IMG/VR virus record: IMGVR_UViG_3300029985_000166
Location: 1 to 22,111 of that record
DNA: 22,111 bases
Reading direction: 5' to 3' (one strand)
Origin: a virus
Of this stretch, positions 7,029-14,385 are shown one piece after another. The position numbers were made by a program, and so were the translations under genes. The notes below the pieces were generated by a model. The model was not told the origin of the DNA and made no database searches. It worked only from the letters and a program-made list of their open reading frames with translations. Within the stretch, counting starts at the first letter, position 1; every line of letters begins with the position of its first letter.

Positions 7029-9313
7029 TACTTAACCTCCGGGCTGCAGGGCTTCCTGTAATCACGATTCTTTAGCCAGGACTTGAAGTCTTCCACGCTC
7101 ATCGGTGTCCAATCCAGCAGGACATCCTCAGCGCGGTGATGACCGGCATAGAAGGCCGCATTTACAGCCTCGTATGACGGGTAAAAGACGAAGACCTTCG
7201 ACTCATCGAATTTACTTCGATCGCCTAAGACAGCCTGGTCAAACACATAAATCCATTTGGCTGCAGGATCAGGCCCGACCGCTATATCGAGTGAATCTCC
7301 ATCGGCACCAGGAATACCCTTGAAGTACCCGTAGTCGTAAGGCATGACTGTGGACCAAGACTTGCCGTTCGACGTCGCGCCACTTCGCACTTCACCTTTG
7401 CGGGTCTCAATCACGACGGGCAGGCCGTGAATGGTCATCGTCTTTCGCGCTGAGCCGTCAGCATCGTGTGCGATGCCGCGACCTCTTACATACGCCAAGC
7501 ACTTCGCATACGGCACCTTGAATTGCTCTGCGTAAAACTGCAGATTATTCAGCGCGCCTTTCTTAACTAACACTTCACCTTCCCAAGTGCCCCGCAGCGC
7601 TTTGGGAATGGTGTCGGCCTCATTTTCGCAGGCTTCTATCCAAACCATCTCGGGCGACATTCCAGCGTCATGCGCCTTAGCCTCAGGAGCCACTTTCTTG
7701 GCCCCTGGGAGCCCCACAGCGCTCTCCTTAGGGTTAGGCGAGCCGTTACCCTCAACCGGCACCGGCTTGACGCCCTGGACGGCCTCTTTGCCGACTTTAT
7801 CCTCTTCTTTAATCACCTTAGCCGGGCCGCTAGTCGGACTCAGCCCGCCGCCTTCACTCTCAGGCCCGAAAAGCCCTTCGCCTAGCTCACCCTCAGAACT
7901 AACTTCATCACTGAGCCTGTCGATGTCTTCGTCCGTGAGGTTGGTGCCGAAACCGTTGATGTCGCTGGCTTGCTTGATTTCCATACCGGCCTTGCGCGGC
8001 GAAAACAACCCAGAATTGAGGCACACCACTACTGAGTCCACTGTGCCCTTAGCTAAATCTGCCTTCTCCTTTTCATCAAGTACACGAATGGAGGGGAAGT
8101 TCAGTTCCATGTCGTCAGGCACTTCGCCCAACTCCGAAGCCATGATGACGGGAAATAGCTTCTCCAGCGCGGGGCGCAGAGTAGCGTCGGCCTCTGTGGC
8201 CACTGTCTTCTCGTAGATGCGCTCATCGCCCTCTCCAGAGTTACCCAGCCCGTTGAATAGTCTACCCCATAGTAGCGATACTGGCATCTTAGCTGCGCCC
8301 GCCATCTGCAACTGGAACATCTGAATAAGCTCGGCCAACCCAGAGAAGCTGTATTGCACGTTGCTCAGCTCTCCGTCCTGCGGAAGCATAACCAGGGACT
8401 GATTCGACAGCATCTGGTTGACGGGCGCCATGCGCTCGGCAAACTGCTGAGCTGCCTTCTGACTGATGCCTACGCCGCTAAGAATCTGCGCAAGCTCAGG
8501 CATGCGCATTCCGATAAGGTTGGCGCGGTAGCTCAGTGATAGAGCATTTGCGCTGACGTTATCGTAACTCATCAGAGCCTGCATTACCGGCGCGAGAACA
8601 GAGATACCCCAGCCTTGGTAGACTGAATTTTCGGGTTCAGGCATCTTCGGTCCGCAGAAGCGCAGGATGCGGCTACTGTGCACGTGCATGGTCTCGCTGG
8701 AACTCTTAGCATGCACGTCGTAGAACTCCGGCAGCCCCACGTCCAGCGGACTATCGAAATCGTCGCAAACGTCACCAGCCGGTGATATGCCGCTCCAGCG
8801 GTCAAATACTACAAGACCTTTATAAGCCCCGATGCCGACCTTATCCAGATCTAACGGTTTGTCGAGTTCATGCTCGTGGCCCTTGACTACAATCAATGCA
8901 CCAGCGCCGCCAAACAAGCGGCCCCAGGTGAGTGCCTCTAGTACCTTGCTCTTCGTGTTGGTCTTTGTAACCTTCCGCTTGAACTTGGCCAGATCTTCAG
9001 GCTTAGTCTCTCCCAGAATAGTGGGCCAAGTCTTCACGATGTCAGCGGCTGGTGCCTCGACTACACGGCGGGCCAGCCAGCTACCTTCAAAGAGGCTCAC
9101 CAGCTGCCAAAAGTTAAGTGTCAGTCGTGTAAGCGGGTAGTCAGTACCATTCTCAAGACTGGAGGATCCAACGCCGGTGCGCGCCAAAAGATTCTGGAAG
9201 GCGTCGTTAGCTTCGGCACCACCTGCGAGGCCCAACTTCTGACCAGCTACATCAGCTATATCAGCTACAGCCTTAGAAACCAGGGACGGCCTGTTACGTT
9301 TTCTATTTTTCAC
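7028..9313 (-). CDS. Portal protein (DUF1073-like) with C-terminal pyrophosphatase-like domain
   Basis: This 761-aa protein is longer than a normal portal (~450-550 aa). Residues ~60-470 resemble the DUF1073 portal family (FEGSWLARRVVEAPAADIVK, a WGRLFGGA motif, PVSLLWGRLFNGLGNSGEGDE), which forms the dodecameric DNA channel at one capsid vertex. A low-complexity linker follows (470-545). AHDA occurs at 547 and again at 615, bracketing a ~65-residue helical segment. Residues 619-761 resemble the InPase-like domain of phage polyvalent proteins: MPYDYGYFKG...GADGDSLDIAVGP. D671-G-D673-S-L-D676 is close to the family I pyrophosphatase signature DxDPxD. The GTG start is 14 nt after GGAAGG; a CTG two codons earlier has better spacing. 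Confidence 0.8.
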   Translation of the reverse strand: MKNRKRNRPSLVSKAVADIADVAGQKLGLAGGAEANDAFQNLLARTGVGSSSLENGTDYPLTRLTLNFWQLVSLFEGSWLARRVVEAPAADIVKTWPTILGETKPEDLAKFKRKVTKTNTKSKVLEALTWGRLFGGAGALIVVKGHEHELDKPLDLDKVGIGAYKGLVVFDRWSGISPAGDVCDDFDSPLDVGLPEFYDVHAKSSSETMHVHSSRILRFCGPKMPEPENSVYQGWGISVLAPVMQALMSYDNVSANALSLSYRANLIGMRMPELAQILSGVGISQKAAQQFAERMAPVNQMLSNQSLVMLPQDGELSNVQYSFSGLAELIQMFQLQMAGAAKMPVSLLWGRLFNGLGNSGEGDERIYEKTVATEADATLRPALEKLFPVIMASELGEVPDDMELNFPSIRVLDEKEKADLAKGTVDSVVVCLNSGLFSPRKAGMEIKQASDINGFGTNLTDEDIDRLSDEVSSEGELGEGLFGPESEGGGLSPTSGPAKVIKEEDKVGKEAVQGVKPVPVEGNGSPNPKESAVGLPGAKKVAPEAKAHDAGMSPEMVWIEACENEADTIPKALRGTWEGEVLVKKGALNNLQFYAEQFKVPYAKCLAYVRGRGIAHDADGSARKTMTIHGLPVVIETRKGEVRSGATSNGKSWSTVMPYDYGYFKGIPGADGDSLDIAVGPDPAAKWIYVFDQAVLGDRSKFDESKVFVFYPSYEAVNAAFYAGHHRAEDVLLDWTPMSVEDFKSWLKNRDYRKPCSPEVK

Positions 9314-9334
9314 TTGCAGCAGACCGTCCTTCCT

Positions 9335-9559
9335 TTAGACTTCAGATTTACTTCTTACAAGGTCATCGTCTGTAAGCCAGATGACACGTTCTTCTGTGTA
9401 TGAAATTGGCTGTGTGTCGCCATCAGCATTTTTGATGAACGCCCACAAAAGCCTTTTGTCCGCCGTAAACATTTCATCGAGAATACTGGCATCCAGCTCC
9501 ATTCCGTTAAACACCAGTATGTCAGACTTCTGCACCGCCAACCGCCGTCGCGTAGACAT
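9335..9559 (-). CDS. Hypothetical protein, 74 aa
   Basis: A small protein of unknown function, basic at the N-terminus (MSTRRRLAVQKSD) and acidic at the C-terminus (WLTDDDLVRSKSEV). I place the start at 9559 because GGAG lies 7 nt upstream. An in-frame ATG at 9607 would add 16 basic residues but has only a weak ribosome binding site. It lies between the exported protein and the portal gene, so it probably belongs to the head operon. It could be an assembly or connector factor, but nothing in the sequence shows that. Confidence 0.6.
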   Translation of the reverse strand: MSTRRRLAVQKSDILVFNGMELDASILDEMFTADKRLLWAFIKNADGDTQPISYTEERVIWLTDDDLVRSKSEV

Positions 9560-9613
9560 AAAGCGTCTCCGTCTAATAGGTTGAAGGGTTAAGCCCAGAC
9601 GGCGCATGCGAAC

Positions 9614-10396
9614 CTACTGCTGTACATAGCTAAGTATGCCCGCCACACCGGCCGCGCTAGCCGTAGCACACACAGCGTTAGACACTGGAGTCGATGCGAA
9701 CGTGGTGCTAAAGCCGCCTACGGTAAACAATCCGTTAGCCGCCATCGGCACTGCGCCAGTAAGCGCCGTAGTGCCTGTACCGCAAGCCGAACCAGTGCCG
9801 TAATTGAGCGTGAGCGTAGTGGCGGCAGTAGTATTGCCGACGGCCAATCCGCAGACATACACCTTCTTGCCAGTCGACAGAGCCACCAACTGCGTTGCAG
9901 ACGAGCCAGTCAAGTTCACAACCACGCTGGACTTCGGCGAGATAAGACAAGGGTCCTGGGTCTCAGTGCCGCTTGGGCTAAAGCTGATGCTCAGGTTGCC
10001 GGCTGTGGGGTATGCGCTGGAGCAGGCGTATGTGGCCTGGTAGTTGTCGCCCACAAGTACCGACGGCTGCACGATGATCTGCTGCGTACCAGTAGCAGGA
10101 GTGAACGCGACAGTGGCCACGGCTGCAGTAGCAGCTCCGCCCGCGTTAGACACATATTTAAGCGCGACAGTGCATCCACTGGGTGACCCAGTGATGCCGG
10201 TCTCGATGATGTTCAGCACGCCAGTACCGCTGAAGTTGGGCAGCCGCACAATGCCGCTAGCGGCCGTAGCCGTGGCGGACTGTTGCACAAAGAACGTAAC
10301 GCCCGACTGGGTTGTGTAAGTCTGGGCCAAAGTGGACAACGGCGCGAGCACCGCCGCCAGGACGCTAAAAATGGATGCGAGACTCTTAAACTTCAT
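9614..10396 (-). CDS. Sec-exported beta-rich protein within the head operon
   Basis: This 260-aa protein starts with a classic Sec signal peptide: MKFK, a hydrophobic core of about 16 residues (LASIFSVLAAVLAPLS), then TLAQ with likely cleavage after Ala or Gln near residue 25. The rest is Ser/Thr/Gly/Ala-rich beta structure in two parts (~27-150 and ~155-260) with several cysteines, fitting disulfides outside the cytoplasm. The second half has KVYVCGLAVG and YGTGSACGTGTTALTG, a pattern I associate with beta-sandwich proteins in phage genomes. Export would place it in the periplasm or on the surface, odd for a gene between MuF and portal. AGGAG lies 9 nt before the ATG. It may be a lysogenic-conversion or exclusion factor, or a decoration protein. 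Confidence 0.75.
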   Translation of the reverse strand: MKFKSLASIFSVLAAVLAPLSTLAQTYTTQSGVTFFVQQSATATAASGIVRLPNFSGTGVLNIIETGITGSPSGCTVALKYVSNAGGAATAAVATVAFTPATGTQQIIVQPSVLVGDNYQATYACSSAYPTAGNLSISFSPSGTETQDPCLISPKSSVVVNLTGSSATQLVALSTGKKVYVCGLAVGNTTAATTLTLNYGTGSACGTGTTALTGAVPMAANGLFTVGGFSTTFASTPVSNAVCATASAAGVAGILSYVQQ

Positions 10397-10438
10397 TGCA
10401 CCGTTCTCCTGTGTATTGGTTAGAGGTTGATGATACGG

Positions 10439-11299
10439 TCACGCCGCTACCTTGCTGGCAAAGCGCGAAATAAACTCTTGTTTCGTATAGTGTCTGATTG
10501 TTCCTTGGCTGTAGACGCGGGCTGGAAAATGAATGTCTTCGAGCGACAGCACCGGATATACGACACATCTACAGTTTGGGCACCCACCCGGTCCATAATT
10601 ACCCAGCGTCGACTTCTCACCAGCCAGTGCCTCAGGATTAGGTAAATCGTTCCAAGAAAAGATTACTTTATCCATGAGCTTATGTGAGGGCCGCACTCGA
10701 ACGTCCTCGGAAGTGCCCCACTCCGCAAAGTCAATGTTCAGCTCTTCACACCGCGCCATTGTCAAGGCGAGACTTGTCTTTGCCGATTCTGTTCTCGAAA
10801 TTAAGTTCACTCGACTGCGCACGAGCTCCGGGAAGCGCGCTTTCATCATCTTGGCTATAGTTCCAGGCCGCGCACCGCGCTGCTGAGCCTTAGTGACTTC
10901 GTCAGTCAGTCGCTGAGCAGCCTCAAGTGGGATGGAGGAAATAAGTTGGGCATTCTGCTGAATGATGCGACGAACCGCTTCGCCCGTCGCACCCTGCATT
11001 TCCTTCTCAAGCAGTTTGAAGAGTTTTTGGCTCTTCATGCTTCGAGCCGCGGCTTCGCGCCAGGTTTTCTGATTACCTACTGCAACCCACTTACACATTC
11101 GCGCTGCAAGGGTCTCGCTAGCGCGCTGAATGTCTTCTTGCTGGCTGCGCTCGACAAGTTCCGCCAGCCACTCATCAAGTGTCTGATCAGGACGCTTTGG
11201 CGTGAGTACACGATGGACGATCTGCTTGATACCTTGCTCGTACGCTTTCTCTAATCGCTGAGTAGGTGAGAATTTTTTAGGCGGAAGTACCTTAGCCAC
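10439..11299 (-). CDS. MuF / SPP1 gp7-like minor head morphogenesis protein
   Basis: Long helical N-terminal half, then a segment typical of phage Mu gpF / SPP1 gp7 minor head proteins: RVNLISRTESAKTSLALTMA, GTSEDVRVRPSHKLMD, and a cysteine motif GGCPNCRCVVYPVL near the C-terminus. Such proteins enter the capsid in a few copies bound to the portal and take part in head assembly or DNA exit. I choose the GTG at 11299 (286 aa): GGAGAG lies upstream, and it overlaps the preceding gene's stop (GTGGCTAA). An in-frame ATG at 11389 lies deep in the neighbour's coding region. The order TerL-MuF-portal is unusual, since MuF normally follows the portal gene. It ends in TGA. Confidence 0.8.
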   Translation of the reverse strand: MAKVLPPKKFSPTQRLEKAYEQGIKQIVHRVLTPKRPDQTLDEWLAELVERSQQEDIQRASETLAARMCKWVAVGNQKTWREAAARSMKSQKLFKLLEKEMQGATGEAVRRIIQQNAQLISSIPLEAAQRLTDEVTKAQQRGARPGTIAKMMKARFPELVRSRVNLISRTESAKTSLALTMARCEELNIDFAEWGTSEDVRVRPSHKLMDKVIFSWNDLPNPEALAGEKSTLGNYGPGGCPNCRCVVYPVLSLEDIHFPARVYSQGTIRHYTKQEFISRFASKVAA

Positions 11300-11489
11300 A
11301 GTACTCTCTCCATTCGCGTGCCGAGTCAAGCAACTCTTTCGTGGTCCAGTCGTCGCGGTGGAACTGACGCGGCAGACGATCCAGTGCATTCACATGTTCA
11401 ACCAGCGTCTCAAGCGCGAACAGAGCATCGCTAAGCCGCACGGCGAGATTGGCGTCTATCTCGATTTTGATTGCGTCGCAGTTGGCCAT
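11292..11489 (-). CDS. Hypothetical protein, 65 aa
   Basis: A small, acidic, mostly helical protein (MANCDAIKIEIDANLAVRL...LFALETLVEHVNALDRLP). I do not recognise it. It lies directly upstream of the MuF-like gene and overlaps its GTG start by 8 bases, so the two are probably co-translated. GAGG sits 11 nt before the ATG. Confidence 0.6.
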   Translation of the reverse strand: MANCDAIKIEIDANLAVRLSDALFALETLVEHVNALDRLPRQFHRDDWTTKELLDSAREWREYCG

Positions 11490-11555
11490 GTGAATTACTA
11501 CCTCGCAGGCTCGGCTTCATTCTTACGATTAAGCTCAAAATATTTGCGAGTCTTT

Positions 11556-11774
11556 TCAGGAGTAAGTGGACCGCGGATCGCGAAATTCCTCTAAGTCCTT
11601 CCCAGCCCTTCGATCCATCACGGCGTCCAAAGCGCGGTGCAATTGAGCACGGTCGGTGGCTTTACCAGTCAGCTTAGCAAGGCGTGCCTCAGCGCTCTTA
11701 CGAATGTGCGATGGTGTTCGCGGGTCAGCGATTAACCTACGCAATGTTCCTTCTTCACCGATTCTGCTTGCCAT
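11556..11774 (-). CDS. Hypothetical protein, 72 aa, with ALDxVMD motif
   Basis: A small basic helical protein of unknown function. I use the ATG at 11774 because AGAGG lies 7 nt upstream; the in-frame GTG just before it is too close. Its start overlaps the stop of the preceding gene (TGATG). The C-terminal half (TDRAQLHRALDAVMDRRAGKD) resembles a segment near residue 378 of the papain-like protein (LDRSRLYCALDVVMDSAKD), and less closely one in the scaffold (MHDALDKMLDARGKD). This suggests a shared helical docking motif among head-module proteins. Confidence 0.6.
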   Translation of the reverse strand: MASRIGEEGTLRRLIADPRTPSHIRKSAEARLAKLTGKATDRAQLHRALDAVMDRRAGKDLEEFRDPRSTYS

Positions 11775-12157
11775 CACTTCACCTCTCTACTCGCCTTACG
11801 CATCGCGGCATAATACCGATCACTTAACCACACGTACCTAAAGATCCCGTCGCGGCTCTGCATCCCCATCTTCTGCTTCAGCAGATGCCCCTTTACCAAC
11901 TTCAGGTGGAAGACGCCCTCAACTGCGTCCGGAACGGCCTCGCGCAACTTCTCAAGGATGAGGTTCATGTACTCGCCGGGTCGCATGCGCTGCCTCCAAG
12001 CAAGGCCAATCTCCTGCGCCGTGACGATGATACAAACGGGCGTCTCGCCGTCGATAACGGGGACACGCATTGTCTGCTGTCCGCCGGTAGCCGGGTCAGG
12101 CTTGTGCATCCGCTCGCCCCAGGGGCGGGGAGTCTCTAACTCTCGTGCTGAAGCCAT
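11774..12157 (-). CDS. Hypothetical protein, 127 aa
   Basis: I do not recognise this protein. It has a polar N-terminus (GERMHKPDPATGGQQ), a mixed alpha/beta middle (VPVIDGETPVCIIVTAQEIGLAWRQ) and a basic C-terminus ending RYVWLSDRYYAAMRKASREVK. GAGGAG 9 nt before the ATG overlaps the end of the upstream gene, 6 bases away. Its position between TerL and MuF suggests a virion assembly or accessory role. Confidence 0.65.
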   Translation of the reverse strand: MASARELETPRPWGERMHKPDPATGGQQTMRVPVIDGETPVCIIVTAQEIGLAWRQRMRPGEYMNLILEKLREAVPDAVEGVFHLKLVKGHLLKQKMGMQSRDGIFRYVWLSDRYYAAMRKASREVK

Positions 12158-12163
12158 CGCTCT

Positions 12164-12496
12164 TTACTCCTCTTCCTCTACTACGGCGGTTACTGAACCA
12201 TCGCGATTCACGACTACGTCAGGAGCAGTAGCGTCTTCGTCAAGCATAGCCTGCAGTTCTTCGAGCGTCGGAAGGTGCGCTTCATACGACTTGAACGCGG
12301 CCAACGCATCGTCCAGGTGGATGCACTCTTTCAGGTTCGGACAAGGATCACTGAGTGCTGTCAAAGCCACTTTACCGTTGCAGTAGTCATTGCCAGCCAC
12401 AGCGTCGTACAGGATACCCACGTACGGTAGGCCATAACTGGGTACGACCAGCACCTTGTCACCGTTCTGTGCTGCTCTGCCATTCTTATAGTGCAT
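12164..12496 (-). CDS. Conserved phage hypothetical protein with SH3-like start
   Basis: A 110-aa protein of a type I have seen in many phages: MHYKNGRAAQNGDKVLVVP, then YVGILYDAVAGNDYCNGKVAL and NLKECIHLDDALAAF. The N-terminal ~50 residues look like a small beta-barrel, and the C-terminus is acidic (VVEEEE). Its function is unknown. AAGGAG sits 6 nt before the ATG. A strong stem-loop (12521-12564) lies just upstream of this ribosome binding site, so expression may depend on read-through. Confidence 0.7.
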   Translation of the reverse strand: MHYKNGRAAQNGDKVLVVPSYGLPYVGILYDAVAGNDYCNGKVALTALSDPCPNLKECIHLDDALAAFKSYEAHLPTLEELQAMLDEDATAPDVVVNRDGSVTAVVEEEE

Positions 12497-12520
12497 TTCG
12501 ATCTCCTTGCAAGTAAAATG

Positions 12521-12564
12521 CCGCGACGACCCGTGGTATGGGAGGTTGGCTAAGGTCGTCGCGG
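12521..12564 (-). terminator. Intergenic stem-loop, perfect 11-bp stem
   Basis: CCGCGACGACC and GGTCGTCGCGG form a perfect 11-bp stem around a 22-nt loop. On the minus strand it is followed by CATTTTACTT, then the AAGGAG of the next gene. It could be a partial terminator that lowers expression of downstream genes, or an RNA-stability element. No room is left for a promoter between it and the next start codon. Confidence 0.5.
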
Positions 12565-12574
12565 ATGGACAAAC

Positions 12575-12703
12575 TTATGCGGCTGCGATAATAGTGTGAA
12601 GCTGCTGCACAACTTCTATAGTGCCGTCAGGAAGTACGTGGACTGGCACACGTGATATTTCGTTCAGTTGCCGTTCCAATTCAGCACGTCGTTCTTCGGA
12701 CAT
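12575..12703 (-). CDS. Small protein, 42 aa
   Basis: A short gene with AAGGAG 9 nt before ATG. It encodes 42 residues: a charged helix (MSEERRAELERQLNEISR), then a short strand-like part (VPVHVLPDGTIEVVQQLH) and AAA. It is flanked on both sides by stem-loops (12521-12564 and 12740-12782). The good ribosome binding site and gene-like composition support it. Its function is unknown; a small regulator or assembly peptide is possible. Confidence 0.6.
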   Translation of the reverse strand: MSEERRAELERQLNEISRVPVHVLPDGTIEVVQQLHTIIAAA

Positions 12704-12730
12704 CGTTCAAATCTCCTTGCGTGAGATGTG

Positions 12731-12782
12731 TAAAAAGAACCGCGCGGCTCAGACGGCTAAGCCGCTCCCTAGAACCACGCGG
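12731..12782 (-). terminator. GC-rich stem-loop followed by a T-run, after the 88-aa gene
   Basis: An imperfect GC-rich hairpin (outer CCGCG/CGCGG, inner CGGCT/AGCCG) is followed on the minus strand by TTCTTTTTA. This is the best intrinsic terminator candidate in the window. It lies 16 bases after the stop of the 88-aa gene and only ~28 bases before the next start codon, so it probably attenuates rather than ends the operon. Confidence 0.55.
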
Positions 12783-12798
12783 AGGAGGAAAGGTTTAG

Positions 12799-13065
12799 CT
12801 ACCAGCGTCTAGGCTTGGGCTTGTACTGCATGAGATCGTAGTTCTTGGACTCTGGCTCGGAGGGCTTCGTTGCCTCATACCAGGCAAGCAATAATCCGAG
12901 CAGCGCGGCCACCGTAAGCGGCTTTACGTCTTTGGCCTTCACTGGCAGATCGTGCAGGTCGCTCGACCTCGGGTACCGGCACGCTTTGCAAATTTCCGGG
13001 GCATCAGGCTCAGATACGAACTTATGCCGACCGTAAGGCCACCATTCACGATTCTTTCTGGACAC
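12799..13065 (-). CDS. Small protein with HX11CX2CX8H motif and hydrophobic segment
   Basis: An 88-aa protein starting at GTG with AGGAGG 7 nt upstream. Residues 14-38 hold H14-X11-C26-X2-C29-X8-H38, a likely zinc site with the same spacing as residues 341-365 of the papain-like head protein. AKD follows at 44-46. Residues ~49-63 form a hydrophobic stretch (PLTVAALLGLLLAWY), perhaps a short membrane helix or buried helix. The C-terminus is basic (YKPKPRRW). Unknown function. It is the first small gene after TerL. Confidence 0.65.
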   Translation of the reverse strand: MSRKNREWWPYGRHKFVSEPDAPEICKACRYPRSSDLHDLPVKAKDVKPLTVAALLGLLLAWYEATKPSEPESKNYDLMQYKPKPRRW

Positions 13066-13137
13066 TACGATGCCTCCTGATGGAGTTTAAGGCTTCGTGG
13101 CCGCGTCCTTAGACCTTTGGACGTAGGTTTATCCGTC

Positions 13138-14385
13138 TTAACCACTTGAGACCCGCCACGGTGGAATCTTTCCATGCAACCCATATCGCAGCGCGTCGCA
13201 GTCATCATCTTCAACCTTTAATGGCTGCTCTTCGCCGCGACGGGCAGCCTTCACATCCCAAGCATAGGTAGGAATGCGCTTCCATAGCTCTGGGCACCCA
13301 GTCTTGCTGATCTTCAGCTTACGGCGGCTCAGCATGGTGCTGACGGTATGGATGCCTTCCTTTACTTCATTGTCAGCATCCATAATCCAGAAACCGCGCA
13401 ATGAAAGTTCAGCCCTTAGACTGGCGGCCTCAGGCGGCACTCTAAGCTCGCAGCCCATGGCACCAAACTTCTCAAGGTCGTCAACATATTGACCATCTGT
13501 CTTTTGCCGCATCTCTTTGCGACTGTCCCAACGCTGCTCACGGGTGACATACACCGTATCGCCATCGTCATAAAATTCAAGATGACACTGAGGGTGGTCG
13601 ACACCCGCATCGAGACTGAACCAATGATCAATGTAGCCACGCAGCCCGCCTGGACTAAGCAGCCCGATGGGTGGGTCAGCAAATGTATTCAGTACTTCGT
13701 TCCAGCTATCTTTGTATATCGAACCTTCGGCAACGACCCAGAGACCATCAATATAACGTAGTTTGAAAACCCCAGCCTGTGACGCAATAATGGCGGCCTT
13801 GGCCTTCTTACTGATGTTAGGGTTGTCGTTCAGCGTATAGGAGATAATCTCGAGATCATCAGCGAAGGCCGGGTTGTCCATGACCTCGGCCTTAAGATAT
13901 GCGTACGGATTCCCGGGGTTGGTAGTGCCTACGAACCGAGCACCTTCAGGCGACATACGCATGAAGACTTGCGCAAGGAAGCTCTTAGGGAACTCGACGA
14001 TTTCGTCCCCAATAAATAAGCCCAGAGTGCTGCCCAAGATCTTCTTATAAGCCGCTTCGTCTCTAGCACCAACGACAAAATACTGCTTGCCATAAAGCCA
14101 AAGCTCGCCGGTCGCCATATTGTACGAGTAACTGTCACGCGACGCAATGCTGAACAGGTCCAGCAGCATGTTGCGCATGATGGAGTCTTTAGAAACTCCG
14201 GCGATGACACGCTTCCCGGGCACATCCCAATTGCTATATTGTACAAGTGTCTTAGCGTCGACAGTGAAGGTCTTGCTGGACCGTACTGAGCCGGTGAGGA
14301 TGGTATAACGCTTATCATCCTCAGGGCGGCGCATGATGAACCTGTAGGATTTCTTTCCGAACGGCTTCATCACGGCGTCGGTCAT
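13138..14385 (-). CDS. terL: Terminase large subunit
   Basis: This 415-aa protein is the ATPase/nuclease motor that packages DNA into the prohead. The ATPase domain has a Walker A-like GSVRSSKT (32-39), Walker B LGLFIGDE (121-128) and coupling motif GTTNPGNP (153-160). The nuclease domain starts with SLDAGVDHP (D259) and ends with an acidic DDDCDALRYGL (~393-403). Overall it looks like the PBSX/terminase_3 type, of normal length. The ATG overlaps the TerS stop by ATGA, the usual arrangement for a co-translated terminase pair. It ends in TAA. Confidence 0.92.
   Translation of the reverse strand: MTDAVMKPFGKKSYRFIMRRPEDDKRYTILTGSVRSSKTFTVDAKTLVQYSNWDVPGKRVIAGVSKDSIMRNMLLDLFSIASRDSYSYNMATGELWLYGKQYFVVGARDEAAYKKILGSTLGLFIGDEIVEFPKSFLAQVFMRMSPEGARFVGTTNPGNPYAYLKAEVMDNPAFADDLEIISYTLNDNPNISKKAKAAIIASQAGVFKLRYIDGLWVVAEGSIYKDSWNEVLNTFADPPIGLLSPGGLRGYIDHWFSLDAGVDHPQCHLEFYDDGDTVYVTREQRWDSRKEMRQKTDGQYVDDLEKFGAMGCELRVPPEAASLRAELSLRGFWIMDADNEVKEGIHTVSTMLSRRKLKISKTGCPELWKRIPTYAWDVKAARRGEEQPLKVEDDDCDALRYGLHGKIPPWRVSSG

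Noticed and set aside
8522-8560. tRNA-like sequence (GGCGCGGTAGCTCAGTGATAGAGC) on the plus strand
   Set aside because: It resembles the acceptor and D-arm of a tRNA, but no T-arm (GTTCGA type) or matching 3' acceptor follows, and it lies in the conserved coding region of the portal gene on the other strand.
9335-9616. Amber read-through from the exported protein into the downstream frame
   Set aside because: The frames are in phase after TAG, but the downstream gene has its own good ribosome binding site at 9559, and the bridging residues look random.
11300-11389. Longer MuF-like protein starting at 11389
   Set aside because: The extra 30 residues overlap the 65-aa gene and are not protein-like; the GTG at 11299 has a ribosome binding site and a coupled overlap.
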